A stretch of DNA of 64,000 bases, taken from G965197675 sp965197675. GTDB taxonomy: Bacteria > Chloroflexota > Dehalococcoidia > Plut-88900. The notes beneath the pieces are model-generated. The model was not told the DNA's origin. It saw only the letters and a program-made list of their open reading frames with translations, and searched no databases. Positions 16,585 through 24,926 of the stretch are shown here, in pieces (position 1 is the stretch's first letter; every line of letters begins with the position of its first letter). A program made the position numbers and the translations under genes. The stretch lies in contig OZ240221.1 in the NCBI GenBank assembly GCA_965197675.1, positions 248,001 to 312,000 of the forward strand. The letters run 5' to 3'.

Positions 16585-18030
16585 ATGAGCGTCTCCAAAA
16601 CCAACGTTCCCGATCCCTCTCGTATGAATGCTCTGATAGCGGTGACCCTTGCTCAGTTGATGAGCATCATGAGCCTCACTGTCTCTTCTACGGGCCTTCC
16701 AACCATTGGAGCAGAACTAGACGTAGAGCTATCGAAGGCCGGTTGGGTAGTGACGTCCTTTCTCCTAGGACTGGCTGCCACTGTCCTTATTGCTGGAAGA
16801 TTAGGTGATATATACGGATATCGAAGGGTCTTTGCAGTAGGGCTTGTACAGTTCACTTTGGCGGGTTTTCTGGTCGGGGTCTCTCCCGAGATTATCACTC
16901 TGATAACGGCGAGGCTGTTTCAGGGTATAGGTACGGCTCTGATGCTAGGCACTGGTTACGCCATCGTCTCCGAGGTCTTCAAGATAAACCGGAGAGGTCT
17001 AGCCATAGGCGTCCTCTTCGCTGGAGCTACGTCTGGAGGTCTAGTAGGTGTTGCCATGACCCCAGTGATACTGGAGTTTCTAGACTGGCACTGGGCTTTG
17101 ATTCTCTCTTCTGTCCCCTTAGGCCTCATTGCCAGCTATTTCACGGCTCGTATGGGCCTGGAGGACAGGAACCCTCGCGGAGGTACTGGTAGGCAAATCG
17201 ATGTTCGGGGTGCTATCCTTTTTGCCGCTTTTATGACTGCAACTCTTCTGTCCTTCAGCCACATCCACGAAGGAGAAGAGACCTTTCAGGATGGATGGCA
17301 ATATCACATCCTTATGCAGGTCATCGCGGGGATTCTGCTCGCTATTTTCATATGGGTCGAAAAACGCACTGCCGACCCACTGATTCAGTTGAACCTTCTG
17401 AGACACAAGGTATTCGGATCAGCGGTTTTTGCCAATGGGGTTCTCCACATGACCATGATGACTATCCTCTTCATCATTCCCTTCCTGGTGGAGAACGGTC
17501 TTGAACGGTCTGGTCCCTATACCTCCATTATGCTAATAATCTTCGAAATATTGTCTGCTCCCGCATCGCTTTTCAGTGGTTGGCTTTACGACAAAACTCA
17601 GAGCCCCCTGATTCGGCCGGTCTCACTAATCATCATGGCCTGTAGCTTCGTGGGCATAGGTCTTCTTGCAACCCTAGGCTCATACTGGTTGCTGGTGGGT
17701 GTGCTGGTTGTGCTGGGGACGTCGGCCGGAATCTTTCTCACCCCAGCGACCGCAACGGTGATGAGCGCCCTGCCGTATGAGCATCAGGGATTCGCTTCTG
17801 GTATGGTGGAGACCAGCCGACATCTAGGTCACTCTCTGGGTGCTGCGATAGCCGTGGGTATTATGGGTTTCAGCGTTGTGGGATCGCTTTCCGACGCCAG
17901 CGGGCAACCTGGCGCTTTCCTGGAGGCCTTCAGAAACGTCTGCGTGGTTGTGGGTATAATAGCAGCAATAGGGGTGCTGCCCAGCTCCGTTAACGCTAGA
18001 CGCCCCTATGAGGCGCCCAGGACAGCTTAA
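16585..18030 (+). CDS. MFS transporter, DHA2 (EmrB/QacA, 14-helix) family
   Basis: This 481-residue permease is a proton-driven drug exporter type with about fourteen hydrophobic segments. Motif A in loop 2-3 reads 'GRLGDIYGYRRVFAVG', and motif C in helix 5 region reads 'GATSGGLVGVAMTPVI'. Length and helix count fit the DHA2 family. Substrates of such pumps are usually hydrophobic or cationic compounds and cannot be predicted. No adaptor (EmrA) gene lies beside it. It is convergent with the TPR gene, with 14 bases between stops. Confidence 0.87.
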   Translation: MSVSKTNVPDPSRMNALIAVTLAQLMSIMSLTVSSTGLPTIGAELDVELSKAGWVVTSFLLGLAATVLIAGRLGDIYGYRRVFAVGLVQFTLAGFLVGVSPEIITLITARLFQGIGTALMLGTGYAIVSEVFKINRRGLAIGVLFAGATSGGLVGVAMTPVILEFLDWHWALILSSVPLGLIASYFTARMGLEDRNPRGGTGRQIDVRGAILFAAFMTATLLSFSHIHEGEETFQDGWQYHILMQVIAGILLAIFIWVEKRTADPLIQLNLLRHKVFGSAVFANGVLHMTMMTILFIIPFLVENGLERSGPYTSIMLIIFEILSAPASLFSGWLYDKTQSPLIRPVSLIIMACSFVGIGLLATLGSYWLLVGVLVVLGTSAGIFLTPATATVMSALPYEHQGFASGMVETSRHLGHSLGAAIAVGIMGFSVVGSLSDASGQPGAFLEAFRNVCVVVGIIAAIGVLPSSVNARRPYEAPRTA

Positions 18031-18044
18031 GATATAGGGGACTC

Positions 18045-19004
18045 TTAACTACGGGCCGACTTGGACAGAGAGCGATTGCGCTCGTTGTGAACCTTCTCAA
18101 TGGCTCGCTCCAAAAGGGCCCGATCGAATCCCAGCTCAATCGCCTTGTCCTTGTCGGTGTGAGCTTCGTCGTCCATGTTGAGTAGGGTATAGGCGATGGC
18201 ACGGTTTGCGTAAGTTCTGGCATCTCTGGGATCAAGGCGGATAGCCTGGTCATAGTCACTCAGGGCGTTATGGAACTGAGCTAGACTCATGTAGGCAGAG
18301 CCTCGATCACCGTGGGCAGAGGCGTTCCTTGGGTCGAGTCCAATAGCGAGATCGAAGTCGTCTATCGCCCTTTCGTAACGGCCCATGTTGCAATAGGTGA
18401 GTCCCCTGTCTCTGTAGGCCGCGGGAAACTGGGGATTTTGACGTATGGCCTGACCGTAATCCTCAATGGCCAGATGCAGCTGACTAAGCTCCGCTAACGC
18501 CCCGGCACGATGGAAATACGTCTGAGGTGAGTCTGGATTGAGTTGGATGGATTCATCAAAGTCATCGATAGCCTTCTGGAACTCCCCCTGCTTCATGTGA
18601 GTCAAGCCGCGGTGAAGGTAGATACTTGACAGACGGTAGTCAGTGTTGACCGTGAAGGAGGTGGGCGCCAGGCTTATGGCCTGATTATAGTCCTCAACGG
18701 CCTTTTTAAACTCTCCCATCTCCTCATACAGGTCCCCACGACGATGATACGCCGCTGCGTCGGATGGGATTAGCTGGATGGCCCTATCGTAGTCTTCCTT
18801 GGCCTCATCGTACTTGCTGAGCTTCCTGTGGGCCAGGCCTCGGCCAATATAGGCGTCGGCCATTTCGGGTTCCAGCTCTATTACCCTATCGAAGTAGTCG
18901 ATAGCTTCGTCCCAACGTTGCTCGCGGAGCAACTCATTTCCTTTCAAGTACGACTTTTCAGTGGAGTTTCCTTTTCTGAATCCCAGTTTGTTCAGCAGGG
19001 TCAC
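18045..19004 (-). CDS. Tetratricopeptide repeat protein
   Basis: This 319-residue protein consists almost wholly of about eight TPR units of 34 residues, each ending in forms like 'AIDYFDRVIELEPEMADAY' and 'AIRLDPRDARTYANR'. No signal peptide is seen, so it is probably cytoplasmic and a protein-protein adaptor. It lies 53 bases behind minE on the same strand but is transcribed in the same direction upstream of nothing else; whether it belongs to the min transcript is unclear because it is encoded further downstream of minE. A role in division is possible only by position. Confidence 0.85.
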   Translation of the reverse strand: MTLLNKLGFRKGNSTEKSYLKGNELLREQRWDEAIDYFDRVIELEPEMADAYIGRGLAHRKLSKYDEAKEDYDRAIQLIPSDAAAYHRRGDLYEEMGEFKKAVEDYNQAISLAPTSFTVNTDYRLSSIYLHRGLTHMKQGEFQKAIDDFDESIQLNPDSPQTYFHRAGALAELSQLHLAIEDYGQAIRQNPQFPAAYRDRGLTYCNMGRYERAIDDFDLAIGLDPRNASAHGDRGSAYMSLAQFHNALSDYDQAIRLDPRDARTYANRAIAYTLLNMDDEAHTDKDKAIELGFDRALLERAIEKVHNERNRSLSKSARS

Positions 19005-19057
19005 TTTAACACCCCCCTGTATTGATAGCTTGATTTATCATGGCGCTTGCGAGGAAG

Positions 19058-19381
19058 TTAAGATCGTTCGAAGACATTCTCAATAGAGTTCATGGTGGGA
19101 TCTAAAGCTCCTCGTTGTCCTGCGACGGGGATGTTGGTTACTAGTACAACGGTGCCGGCAGTGTGCTTCACTTCCACCTCGATGGAGCTCTTATCTATGT
19201 CCAGGTACTTGGAGATGACTTCCAACAGGTCGTTCTTCATGGCCTCAAGGGTATCGGCGGGTAGAGAGAAGCGGTCCTGAACCAGTACGACCTGGAGCCT
19301 CTGGTGAGCTACGTCTTTGCTGCTTAGGTCATCGCCGCGCCGGAACGCCTTGGCAAAGATTCCTTTGACGTTGTTAAACAT
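19058..19381 (-). CDS. minE: Cell division topological specificity factor MinE
   Basis: MinE stimulates the MinD ATPase and drives its movement off the membrane, restricting division to midcell. The 107-residue protein has the expected layout: an N-terminal membrane-binding amphipathic segment ('MFNNVKGIFAKAF'), the MinD-contact strand 'AHQRLQVVLVQDR', and the dimerisation domain with 'LEVISKYLDIDKSSIEVEV'. Somewhat longer than E. coli MinE (88 residues) because of a C-terminal tail. It starts six bases after minD ends, the usual minC-minD-minE order. Presence of MinE suggests an oscillating or gradient Min system. Confidence 0.93.
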   Translation of the reverse strand: MFNNVKGIFAKAFRRGDDLSSKDVAHQRLQVVLVQDRFSLPADTLEAMKNDLLEVISKYLDIDKSSIEVEVKHTAGTVVLVTNIPVAGQRGALDPTMNSIENVFERS

Positions 19382-19387
19382 TTGACT

Positions 19388-20200
19388 CTACCCTTTCCTC
19401 ACTCCTATTCTTTGAAGGACCCTGCTGAAGAATCCGTTGTGGCCGTTTAAGCTGACGGCTGGGACATCTTCCCCATCGAGTCTTGCTGCGATGGCACGGA
19501 ACGCCTTCCCTGAGTACGATTTAGGATCATGGACTACAGGTACGCCCTTGTTGGTGGAGATAATGACATCTTCATCCTCTGGCACTAAACCGAGAAGTGG
19601 CACCGACAGCAGGGAAAGGATGTCCTCGGTGTCCATCATGTTTTTCTGCTTCACCATATCCACTCTTACTCGGTTTATAATCAGCTCGGGTGTGGGAAGC
19701 TTGGAGGCTTCGATGAGAGCGATGACCCTGTCGGCATCTCGTATGGCTGATACCTCTGGAGTGGTGACTACCAAGGCCTTGTCGGCGGCGATTACAGTGT
19801 TGCGAAATCCCTGTTCTATACCCGCCGGTGAGTCCAACAGTATATAGTCGAAGTCGGGTCTTAGCTGATCACATAGAGCCTTTAGCTGCTCCCCACTGAT
19901 GGCGTTCTTGTCTCGGGTCTGGGCAGCAGGGATGAGATAGAGGCTTTTGGTGAGCTTGTCCCTGATCATGGCTTGATGAACTTCGCAGACCCCTTCGATT
20001 GCCTGTACCAGGTCGTATACCACTCTATTTTCCAGACCCGTGACTACATCCAGGTTTCTGAGCCCAATATCGCCATCGATGATTACCACCCGGTTGCCCC
20101 GGAGGGATAGCGCCGCTCCCAGATTGGCCGTAGTGGTAGTCTTACCTACCCCACCCTTTCCAGATGTAATTACGTATACTCTTCCAGGCTCCTTCTCCAT
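19388..20200 (-). CDS. minD: Septum site-determining ATPase MinD
   Basis: MinD is a membrane-cycling ParA/MinD-family ATPase that recruits MinC to block FtsZ polymerisation away from midcell. The deviant Walker A 'KGGVGKTT' is at residues 15-22 and the second switch 'LLDSPAGIEQG' follows. The last residues, 'GFFSRVLQRIGVRKG', form the amphipathic membrane-targeting helix. The length of 270 matches the family. It is three bases behind minC and six bases ahead of minE, so it is part of one operon that also includes the upstream merR-like gene. Confidence 0.95.
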   Translation of the reverse strand: MEKEPGRVYVITSGKGGVGKTTTTANLGAALSLRGNRVVIIDGDIGLRNLDVVTGLENRVVYDLVQAIEGVCEVHQAMIRDKLTKSLYLIPAAQTRDKNAISGEQLKALCDQLRPDFDYILLDSPAGIEQGFRNTVIAADKALVVTTPEVSAIRDADRVIALIEASKLPTPELIINRVRVDMVKQKNMMDTEDILSLLSVPLLGLVPEDEDVIISTNKGVPVVHDPKSYSGKAFRAIAARLDGEDVPAVSLNGHNGFFSRVLQRIGVRKG

Positions 20201-20203
20201 AAA

Positions 20204-21001
20204 TTACTCCTCTGGCTTCCAAATTGATCTTGCAGTAAATGGTTCGATAACGATGGTGTTGCCCTTGACCAACGCCATCCTGGGGGGGGTGAGCGATGAG
20301 TCTTGAGATTCCGTGGGCGGGTCCATCTTGATGTGGGTCCCGACTCTCAGCTGGTGTGCAGCGAATTGCAGGGCCAATATCACGGCATCCTCATCTCCGC
20401 TAACTCCGGCATGGGCCAAGCCGGATAGCTTGCCGAAGATGTAGATGTCTTTGGTGGCGGTGACCTCTGCGCCGGGATTTACGTCGCCCGCTACCACCAC
20501 GTTTCCGTAGTTGTGAATGGTTGTTCCAGACCGACACGTACCCCTTACCAGGAGAGTGTCCTGACCACCAAGGGTCTTGGCCTCGCTATCGGGAGCCTTT
20601 ATAGTCGGGGCCTTCCGTATTTCATCGGGCAGGTCGTCCATGGATACTGGAGTCTCTAGAGGGGTCTCCGCTGGCATCGAAGCGCGATTTAGGAGAAGGT
20701 GCCTCAGGGCCTCGACTCCGCTGGATATACCCATCAGTATCAGCCTGTAATCGTCTTCTAACAGGTGCCAAATCTCTTCTAGCTCTTCTACGCTGAGTAG
20801 CCGGTCTCCCAGATTGAGTGTAACTTTTCCACCCTCGAAGCGGGCTTTAACCTTGGATAGATACTCTCGTAGTCCCTTTACTAACTGCTCAAAGGGAAGT
20901 ACCTCGTCGAGGGTGAACTCCAATGAGCCGTCGCGGCCGATGACCCGGAGAATAGCTGAGTCCGGCGGTGAGTTCTTCCCAGCTCGTTTGACGGATTCCA
21001 T
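20204..21001 (-). CDS. minC: Septum site-determining protein MinC
   Basis: MinC is the FtsZ-polymerisation inhibitor delivered by MinD. The C-terminal beta-helix is clear: 'VRGTCRSGTTIHNYGNVVVAG', then 'DVNPGAEVTATKDIYIFGKLSG' (split here for length), and 'GLAHAGVSGDEDAVILAL', the MinD- and FtsZ-binding face. The N-terminal part is more divergent. A charged linker ('ETPLETPVSMDDLPDEIRK') joins the two. It starts 19 bases after the small merR-like gene and is followed by minD at three bases. Normal length (265). Confidence 0.9.
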   Translation of the reverse strand: MESVKRAGKNSPPDSAILRVIGRDGSLEFTLDEVLPFEQLVKGLREYLSKVKARFEGGKVTLNLGDRLLSVEELEEIWHLLEDDYRLILMGISSGVEALRHLLLNRASMPAETPLETPVSMDDLPDEIRKAPTIKAPDSEAKTLGGQDTLLVRGTCRSGTTIHNYGNVVVAGDVNPGAEVTATKDIYIFGKLSGLAHAGVSGDEDAVILALQFAAHQLRVGTHIKMDPPTESQDSSLTPPRMALVKGNTIVIEPFTARSIWKPEE

Positions 21002-21020
21002 ATGTATCAGCCTGCGTCAG

Positions 21021-21260
21021 CTATACCAGCCGAGGTCTTTCCATCTCGTCCATTGCCTTTTTATGGGCAACGTCCAACTCGAAACCCTGCCGTCGATATT
21101 TAACTATTAGCTTGATCTTCTCAATCTCCGTTTCTGGATAATCTCTAACCCGCCTAGCCTTCAAACGCTTCCATCGAGACTTGATAAATCCCTTCCTTTC
21201 AAAGTACCGAATTTCGTCAGGGGTGGCTCCAGTCTGTTCATAGGCATTGGTGATACGCAT
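21021..21260 (-). CDS. Small MerR-like HTH protein heading the min operon
   Basis: This 79-residue protein consists of a MerR-type winged helix-turn-helix ('ATPDEIRYFERKGFIKSRW', then 'RDYPETEIEKIKLIVKYRRQG') with almost no effector domain. The first helix reads 'YEQTGATPDEIRYFERKGF', as in MerR where Arg-Tyr-Tyr/Phe-Glu binds DNA. It is the first gene after a near-consensus promoter at 21296-21323 and precedes minC, so it may autoregulate the min operon or act on the divergent ftsZ region. That role is inference; the fold call is good. Confidence 0.75.
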   Translation of the reverse strand: MRITNAYEQTGATPDEIRYFERKGFIKSRWKRLKARRVRDYPETEIEKIKLIVKYRRQGFELDVAHKKAMDEMERPRLV

Positions 21261-21295
21261 AATTTCATGAACGATTTAACGTAATGTTTCGTGAT

Positions 21296-21323
21296 TCTAT
21301 ACTGCACACCTCTCGACTGTCAA
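21296..21323 (-). promoter_or_regulatory. Sigma-70 promoter for merR-like-minCDE operon
   Basis: On the minus strand TTGACA (complement of 21318-21323) is followed after 16 bases by TATAGA (complement of 21296-21301); TAGAAT with an 18-base spacer is the alternative hexamer. The leader before the ATG at 21260 would be about 30 bases. Confidence 0.7.
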
Positions 21324-21893
21324 TTTAGTTTCGGGTTTGCCTGGTCATTGAAATCCCTATTTCAGCCCTCCATCATATCTAACGATTATATAAGATTCAA
21401 AATCAAATATTAGAAAGGTATTGAAATCTGTCTCATTATATGATACCTTTATGCAATATGTAAACATACGGCAGAGAGATACTTCGTTATCTGCATTGGA
21501 AGGCTGGGATATCTCTAAGGTCATAGGAGTGGCCCTATGGCTTCAACGGTTACAGAAGAGGCGTCAGCGGTACTGAAGGAGCTAACGGACCCCACAAGGC
21601 ATGACTGGAGCCAAGTCATGTGTATGATAGTCGGCTCAAGATGAGATGAAGCTTATGTTCAGTACAGATGCTGTAGGCGATCAGCGTGTTTCGCTCTACG
21701 GAGATACCCTCACAGTGACCCAGGTATCGATGAGCAGGAGCTTACCGTTGCAGCCACGGGTATCAAGGGGACACTGGGTGGGCATGTCTGAACCGCTATT
21801 AGATCTGATGAGGCCTCCCAACACTCGGTCCCACAGACCGTGATGGCCGAGAGAGTCGGATAGGAAGATTCATCTAGCTAAAGGAGAAGTCGA
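21324..21893. other. Divergent min/ftsZ intergenic region with AT-rich promoter zone and short frames
   Basis: The 21360-21480 part is AT-rich with several TATA-like hexamers and could hold the ftsZ promoter, but no spacing is decisive. A 35-codon frame starts with ATG at 21537, preceded by AGGAGTGG at 21525-21532. In the same frame beyond its TGA, translated sequence near 21729-21790 reads 'GIDEQELTVAATGIKGTLGG', reminiscent of the end of an FtsZ GTPase domain. Another 65-codon frame at 21646-21843 looks random. I regard these as possible relics, not genes. Confidence 0.4.
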
Positions 21894-22955
21894 ATGGTCA
21901 GAGTACAAGAGCAGGAAGTCACTCATCGAGCTACGGCTTCCCGGCTACAACCCGATTCATACCTGGGGCAGAACCCGGTTCGGATAAAGGTGGTTGGCGT
22001 TGGTGGAGGAGGTTGTAACTGCATTCGACGCATGTCTCAGCGGCCAATACCAGGTGTGGAGTTGATAATGGTCAACACTGATGTCAAATCCCTTGAGCTG
22101 GAGGCCAGGGGGGCCACAGCCATCCAGATAGGGCAGAACTTGACTCAAGGCTGGGGAGCGGGTGGTAATCCAGATGTGGGAAAGATGGCCGTTCAAGAGT
22201 CTGCTGTAATGCTTAGAAAGTTCATCAGTGACTCAGAGCTAGTATTCATTACGGCAGGAATGGGGGGCGGCACGGGAACTGGTGCAGTCCCGCTTGTCGC
22301 TAGAATGGCAAAGAGTCTGGGTGCTCTGGTCATAGGAGTTGTTACTACGCCCTTCGGCTTCGAGGGAGGCCGACGTCTGGACCAGGCCATAGGTGGTGTT
22401 GCCGAGTTGCGTCCCTTTGTAGATAACCTGATAGTTGTGCAGAACGATAGACTTCTCCATTATGTCAACAACGATGCCAGCATAATAGAGGCGTTCAGAA
22501 CCGCCGATGACGTGGTGAGCCAGGGAATTCTGAGCCTCTCAGAGCTGATCAACATACCGAGCGAGATCAACGTGGATTTCTCCGAAGTTAAAAGAGTGCT
22601 TTCTTACCCAGGCGGCGCATTGATGTCCATAGGGACAGGCGAAGGGAACATGGCGGCTCTGGACGCTGGTCGCAAGGCCATAGCCAACCCGTTGCTGAAC
22701 ATGTCCATCAAAGGAGCGCGGGGAGTCTTGTTCAATGTCAGAGGTGGAAAAGCTCTTACACTGGGGGGACTTAATGCGGTGGGCGAGTTAATAGTCAAGT
22801 ACGTGAAAAAGGACGCCACCATCTTCTTCGGGATGAATACCGACTTTGGCATGGATGATGATGTAGTGGAGCTAACTCTCATCGCTACAGGACTCAAACA
22901 GGGAGGCTTCTTCAAGTCCATGGCGAATCGGAAGAAGGTATCAAGACCAACTTAG
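21894..22955 (+). CDS. ftsZ: FtsZ-family tubulin-like GTPase, variant T7 loop
   Basis: FtsZ polymerises with GTP into the division ring. The glycine-rich 'VVGVGGGGCNCIRRM' start, 'GAGGNPDVGK' and the tubulin signature 'GGGTGTG' (124-130) are intact, as is 'FGFEGGRRLDQA'. The T7 synergy loop reads NVDFSE (226-231) where FtsZ normally has NxDxxD: the second catalytic Asp (E. coli Asp212) is replaced by Glu231. The protein ends about 25 residues after the GTPase/C-terminal domain, with no long linker and no conserved acidic peptide for FtsA/ZipA/SepF. So it could be a second FtsZ paralogue or a slow GTPase. AAAGGAGAAG at 21880-21889 supports the ATG start. Divergent from minCDE. Confidence 0.88.
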   Translation: MVRVQEQEVTHRATASRLQPDSYLGQNPVRIKVVGVGGGGCNCIRRMSQRPIPGVELIMVNTDVKSLELEARGATAIQIGQNLTQGWGAGGNPDVGKMAVQESAVMLRKFISDSELVFITAGMGGGTGTGAVPLVARMAKSLGALVIGVVTTPFGFEGGRRLDQAIGGVAELRPFVDNLIVVQNDRLLHYVNNDASIIEAFRTADDVVSQGILSLSELINIPSEINVDFSEVKRVLSYPGGALMSIGTGEGNMAALDAGRKAIANPLLNMSIKGARGVLFNVRGGKALTLGGLNAVGELIVKYVKKDATIFFGMNTDFGMDDDVVELTLIATGLKQGGFFKSMANRKKVSRPT

Positions 22956-23025
22956 ACGGCGAGTCCGCGGCAGTGGAAAAAGCCGATACGTCATGAAGGG
23001 CTGGTAAGCATCCCAGGACTCAGTC

Positions 23026-23787
23026 TTAGCTGGCGACCCGCCCTCCATCTATGGAAAGCTCGGCTCCAGTTACGTAGGACGATTCATCCGAGGCCAGGTA
23101 CAAGACTCCGTAGGCTATGTCGTTGGGCTCCCCTATTCTACCCAAAGGCATCATATCTGGACTGTTGGACTGAGCGGAAACATCGGGAGGCAGAGAGCGT
23201 AGTGCTTCAGCCAGCATAGGAGTATCGATGGGGCCAGGGTGTATTGAGTTGGCTCTGATATTATCTTTGGCGTATTGAATAGCCGTATCCTTGGTTAGGA
23301 TTCGCACTGCGCCCTTGGAGGCCCCGTAGGCAGCTCCATAGCTATTTCCTACTATTCCTGCATCTGATGATATGTTGACTATAGACCCACCTCCCGCCTT
23401 TCGCATCTCAGGGATAGCCCATTTACTACCGAAAAGTACACCTTTGGCGTTGACGTCCATCGCCCTGTCCCAAACTTCCTCGGTGGTTTCCTCCACAGTT
23501 TCCCTTACGGATATGCCTGCGTTGTTCACTAAGACGTTAAGCTTGCCGTACTTCTGCATCGTTGCCTGCACTATTTGCCGCCAGTCGGCTTCTTTTGTTA
23601 CGTCCAGCTTCTGGAACATAGCCTGACCACCGGAATCGACTATTTGGTCGGCCAGCTTCTTCCCCTCCTCCACCAAGACGTCTCCGATGGTGACGCAGGC
23701 GCTCTCCCTGGCCAGAAGAATGGCTTGAGCAGCACCCAACCCGCGAGCGCCACCACTTATGATGGCTACCTTTCCTTCCATTCTCAT
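23026..23787 (-). CDS. Short-chain dehydrogenase/reductase
   Basis: This is a classical 253-residue SDR with the cofactor loop 'GGARGLG' (about 12-18), 'NNAG' (about 88-91), catalytic Ser in 'NISSDAG' and Tyr-x-x-x-Lys in 'YGASK'. Asp at the end of beta-2 ('TIGDVL') suggests NAD preference. GGAGG seven bases before ATG 23787 supports the start. It is convergent with ftsZ and follows the acetamidase gene by 21 bases, so probably the last gene of the ggt-acetamidase-SDR operon. Substrate unknown. Confidence 0.87.
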   Translation of the reverse strand: MRMEGKVAIISGGARGLGAAQAILLARESACVTIGDVLVEEGKKLADQIVDSGGQAMFQKLDVTKEADWRQIVQATMQKYGKLNVLVNNAGISVRETVEETTEEVWDRAMDVNAKGVLFGSKWAIPEMRKAGGGSIVNISSDAGIVGNSYGAAYGASKGAVRILTKDTAIQYAKDNIRANSIHPGPIDTPMLAEALRSLPPDVSAQSNSPDMMPLGRIGEPNDIAYGVLYLASDESSYVTGAELSIDGGRVAS

Positions 23788-23808
23788 GAGTAACCCTCCT
23801 GATTCGGT

Positions 23809-24921
23809 CTATCCGGAATCTTCGAATATATCTAAAGGTAGAAATGCAGATACCACGAAGTTGGGCACGTCCACCATCTCGCTTATGTGGAGATCTACGG
23901 CTACGCTGCAGATGGCATAGGCCTGTTGTCTGGTCCAACCCCGTTCCATCAACAGGTCGATCATATTTAGCAGAGCGTTTCGGGCCGAGAGGGTGGCGTT
24001 CTCCGATTCGTTGGTGCCGTCCCGCACACACATGCCGGTAGTGGCGATGAATCGCTTGGGTGCAGCCAGCTCCGGAGGAAAGTAGTACTCGTCCCGCTCA
24101 TAGCGAGGAAATCTGATATTTTTGCGCTCAGCTTCTCCCTTGTGGACTGTGAACTTGACCAATGTGGAGGCGTTCATTTCGATGGCCGTCCCGCACGCCT
24201 CCGCGTCTCCCTGCGCAAAATGGGCATCCCCTACGGAAAAAAGAGCACCCTCCACAAATACGGGTAACTGTAAGCGTACTCCGGCGCTGAGTTGCTTTAT
24301 ATCCAGGTTACCCCCGTTTTCTCGAGGCGGAATGGTCCTTAACGCCTCGGAGGCTAGAGGTTCTTGAGCAGGGACAGCGCCAATGGGGTCGGGAGGCAGC
24401 ACAAGGCCGCCCCGCTGCCTCAAGTCCTCCTCTCGTTGTCGGATAGCCTGACAAAGCTCCAGGGACGGAGTTACTCCAATGGTACCCATGAATGACCCGT
24501 CTGGGATTCGGATGCCAGCTAGATCGGCTGAAGATGCGTAGCCATCTTTTATAGTCCACCTTGCCATATAGGGATCTGGGAAAAGATCTCTCAAAAAGCC
24601 GAATCCTGGAAACTCGACGGTGTAGCCCCAGCTATCAGGCTTCACCTCCAGGATATCAACTTCCAGCAGATCTCCAGGCTGTGCTCCCCTGACGAAGACC
24701 GGCCCAGTAAGAGGATGAACGACTCCCAGATCCAACCCAGGTATCTCTTCAGTCGTTGTCTGTAGGGTGATCTGACCGTCGAAGGCATCCCTGGTATCTA
24801 TCTCCACCTCTTCGCCCTGCTCCACCTCCAAAGCTGGAGGGATGCCGGGGTGCCAACGGTTGTGCCCTTTGTCGGGTTCTTGTCCACACTTCTTGCCGTA
24901 GTCCAGCTTGATGCTCTTCAT
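23809..24921 (-). CDS. Acetamidase/formamidase family amidase
   Basis: FmdA/AmdA-family enzymes hydrolyse short-chain amides such as formamide to the acid and ammonia. The family's N-terminal 'DKGHNRWHPGIPPALEV' and central 'VGDAHFAQGDAEACGTAIE' motifs are present, the latter forming the active-site region with Asp, His and Glu. The 370-residue length is normal. It lies five bases behind the gamma-glutamyltransferase gene, consistent with one operon for scavenging organic nitrogen. Formamide versus another amide cannot be decided from sequence. Confidence 0.88.
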   Translation of the reverse strand: MKSIKLDYGKKCGQEPDKGHNRWHPGIPPALEVEQGEEVEIDTRDAFDGQITLQTTTEEIPGLDLGVVHPLTGPVFVRGAQPGDLLEVDILEVKPDSWGYTVEFPGFGFLRDLFPDPYMARWTIKDGYASSADLAGIRIPDGSFMGTIGVTPSLELCQAIRQREEDLRQRGGLVLPPDPIGAVPAQEPLASEALRTIPPRENGGNLDIKQLSAGVRLQLPVFVEGALFSVGDAHFAQGDAEACGTAIEMNASTLVKFTVHKGEAERKNIRFPRYERDEYYFPPELAAPKRFIATTGMCVRDGTNESENATLSARNALLNMIDLLMERGWTRQQAYAICSVAVDLHISEMVDVPNFVVSAFLPLDIFEDSG

Positions 24922-24926
24922 TCGAC

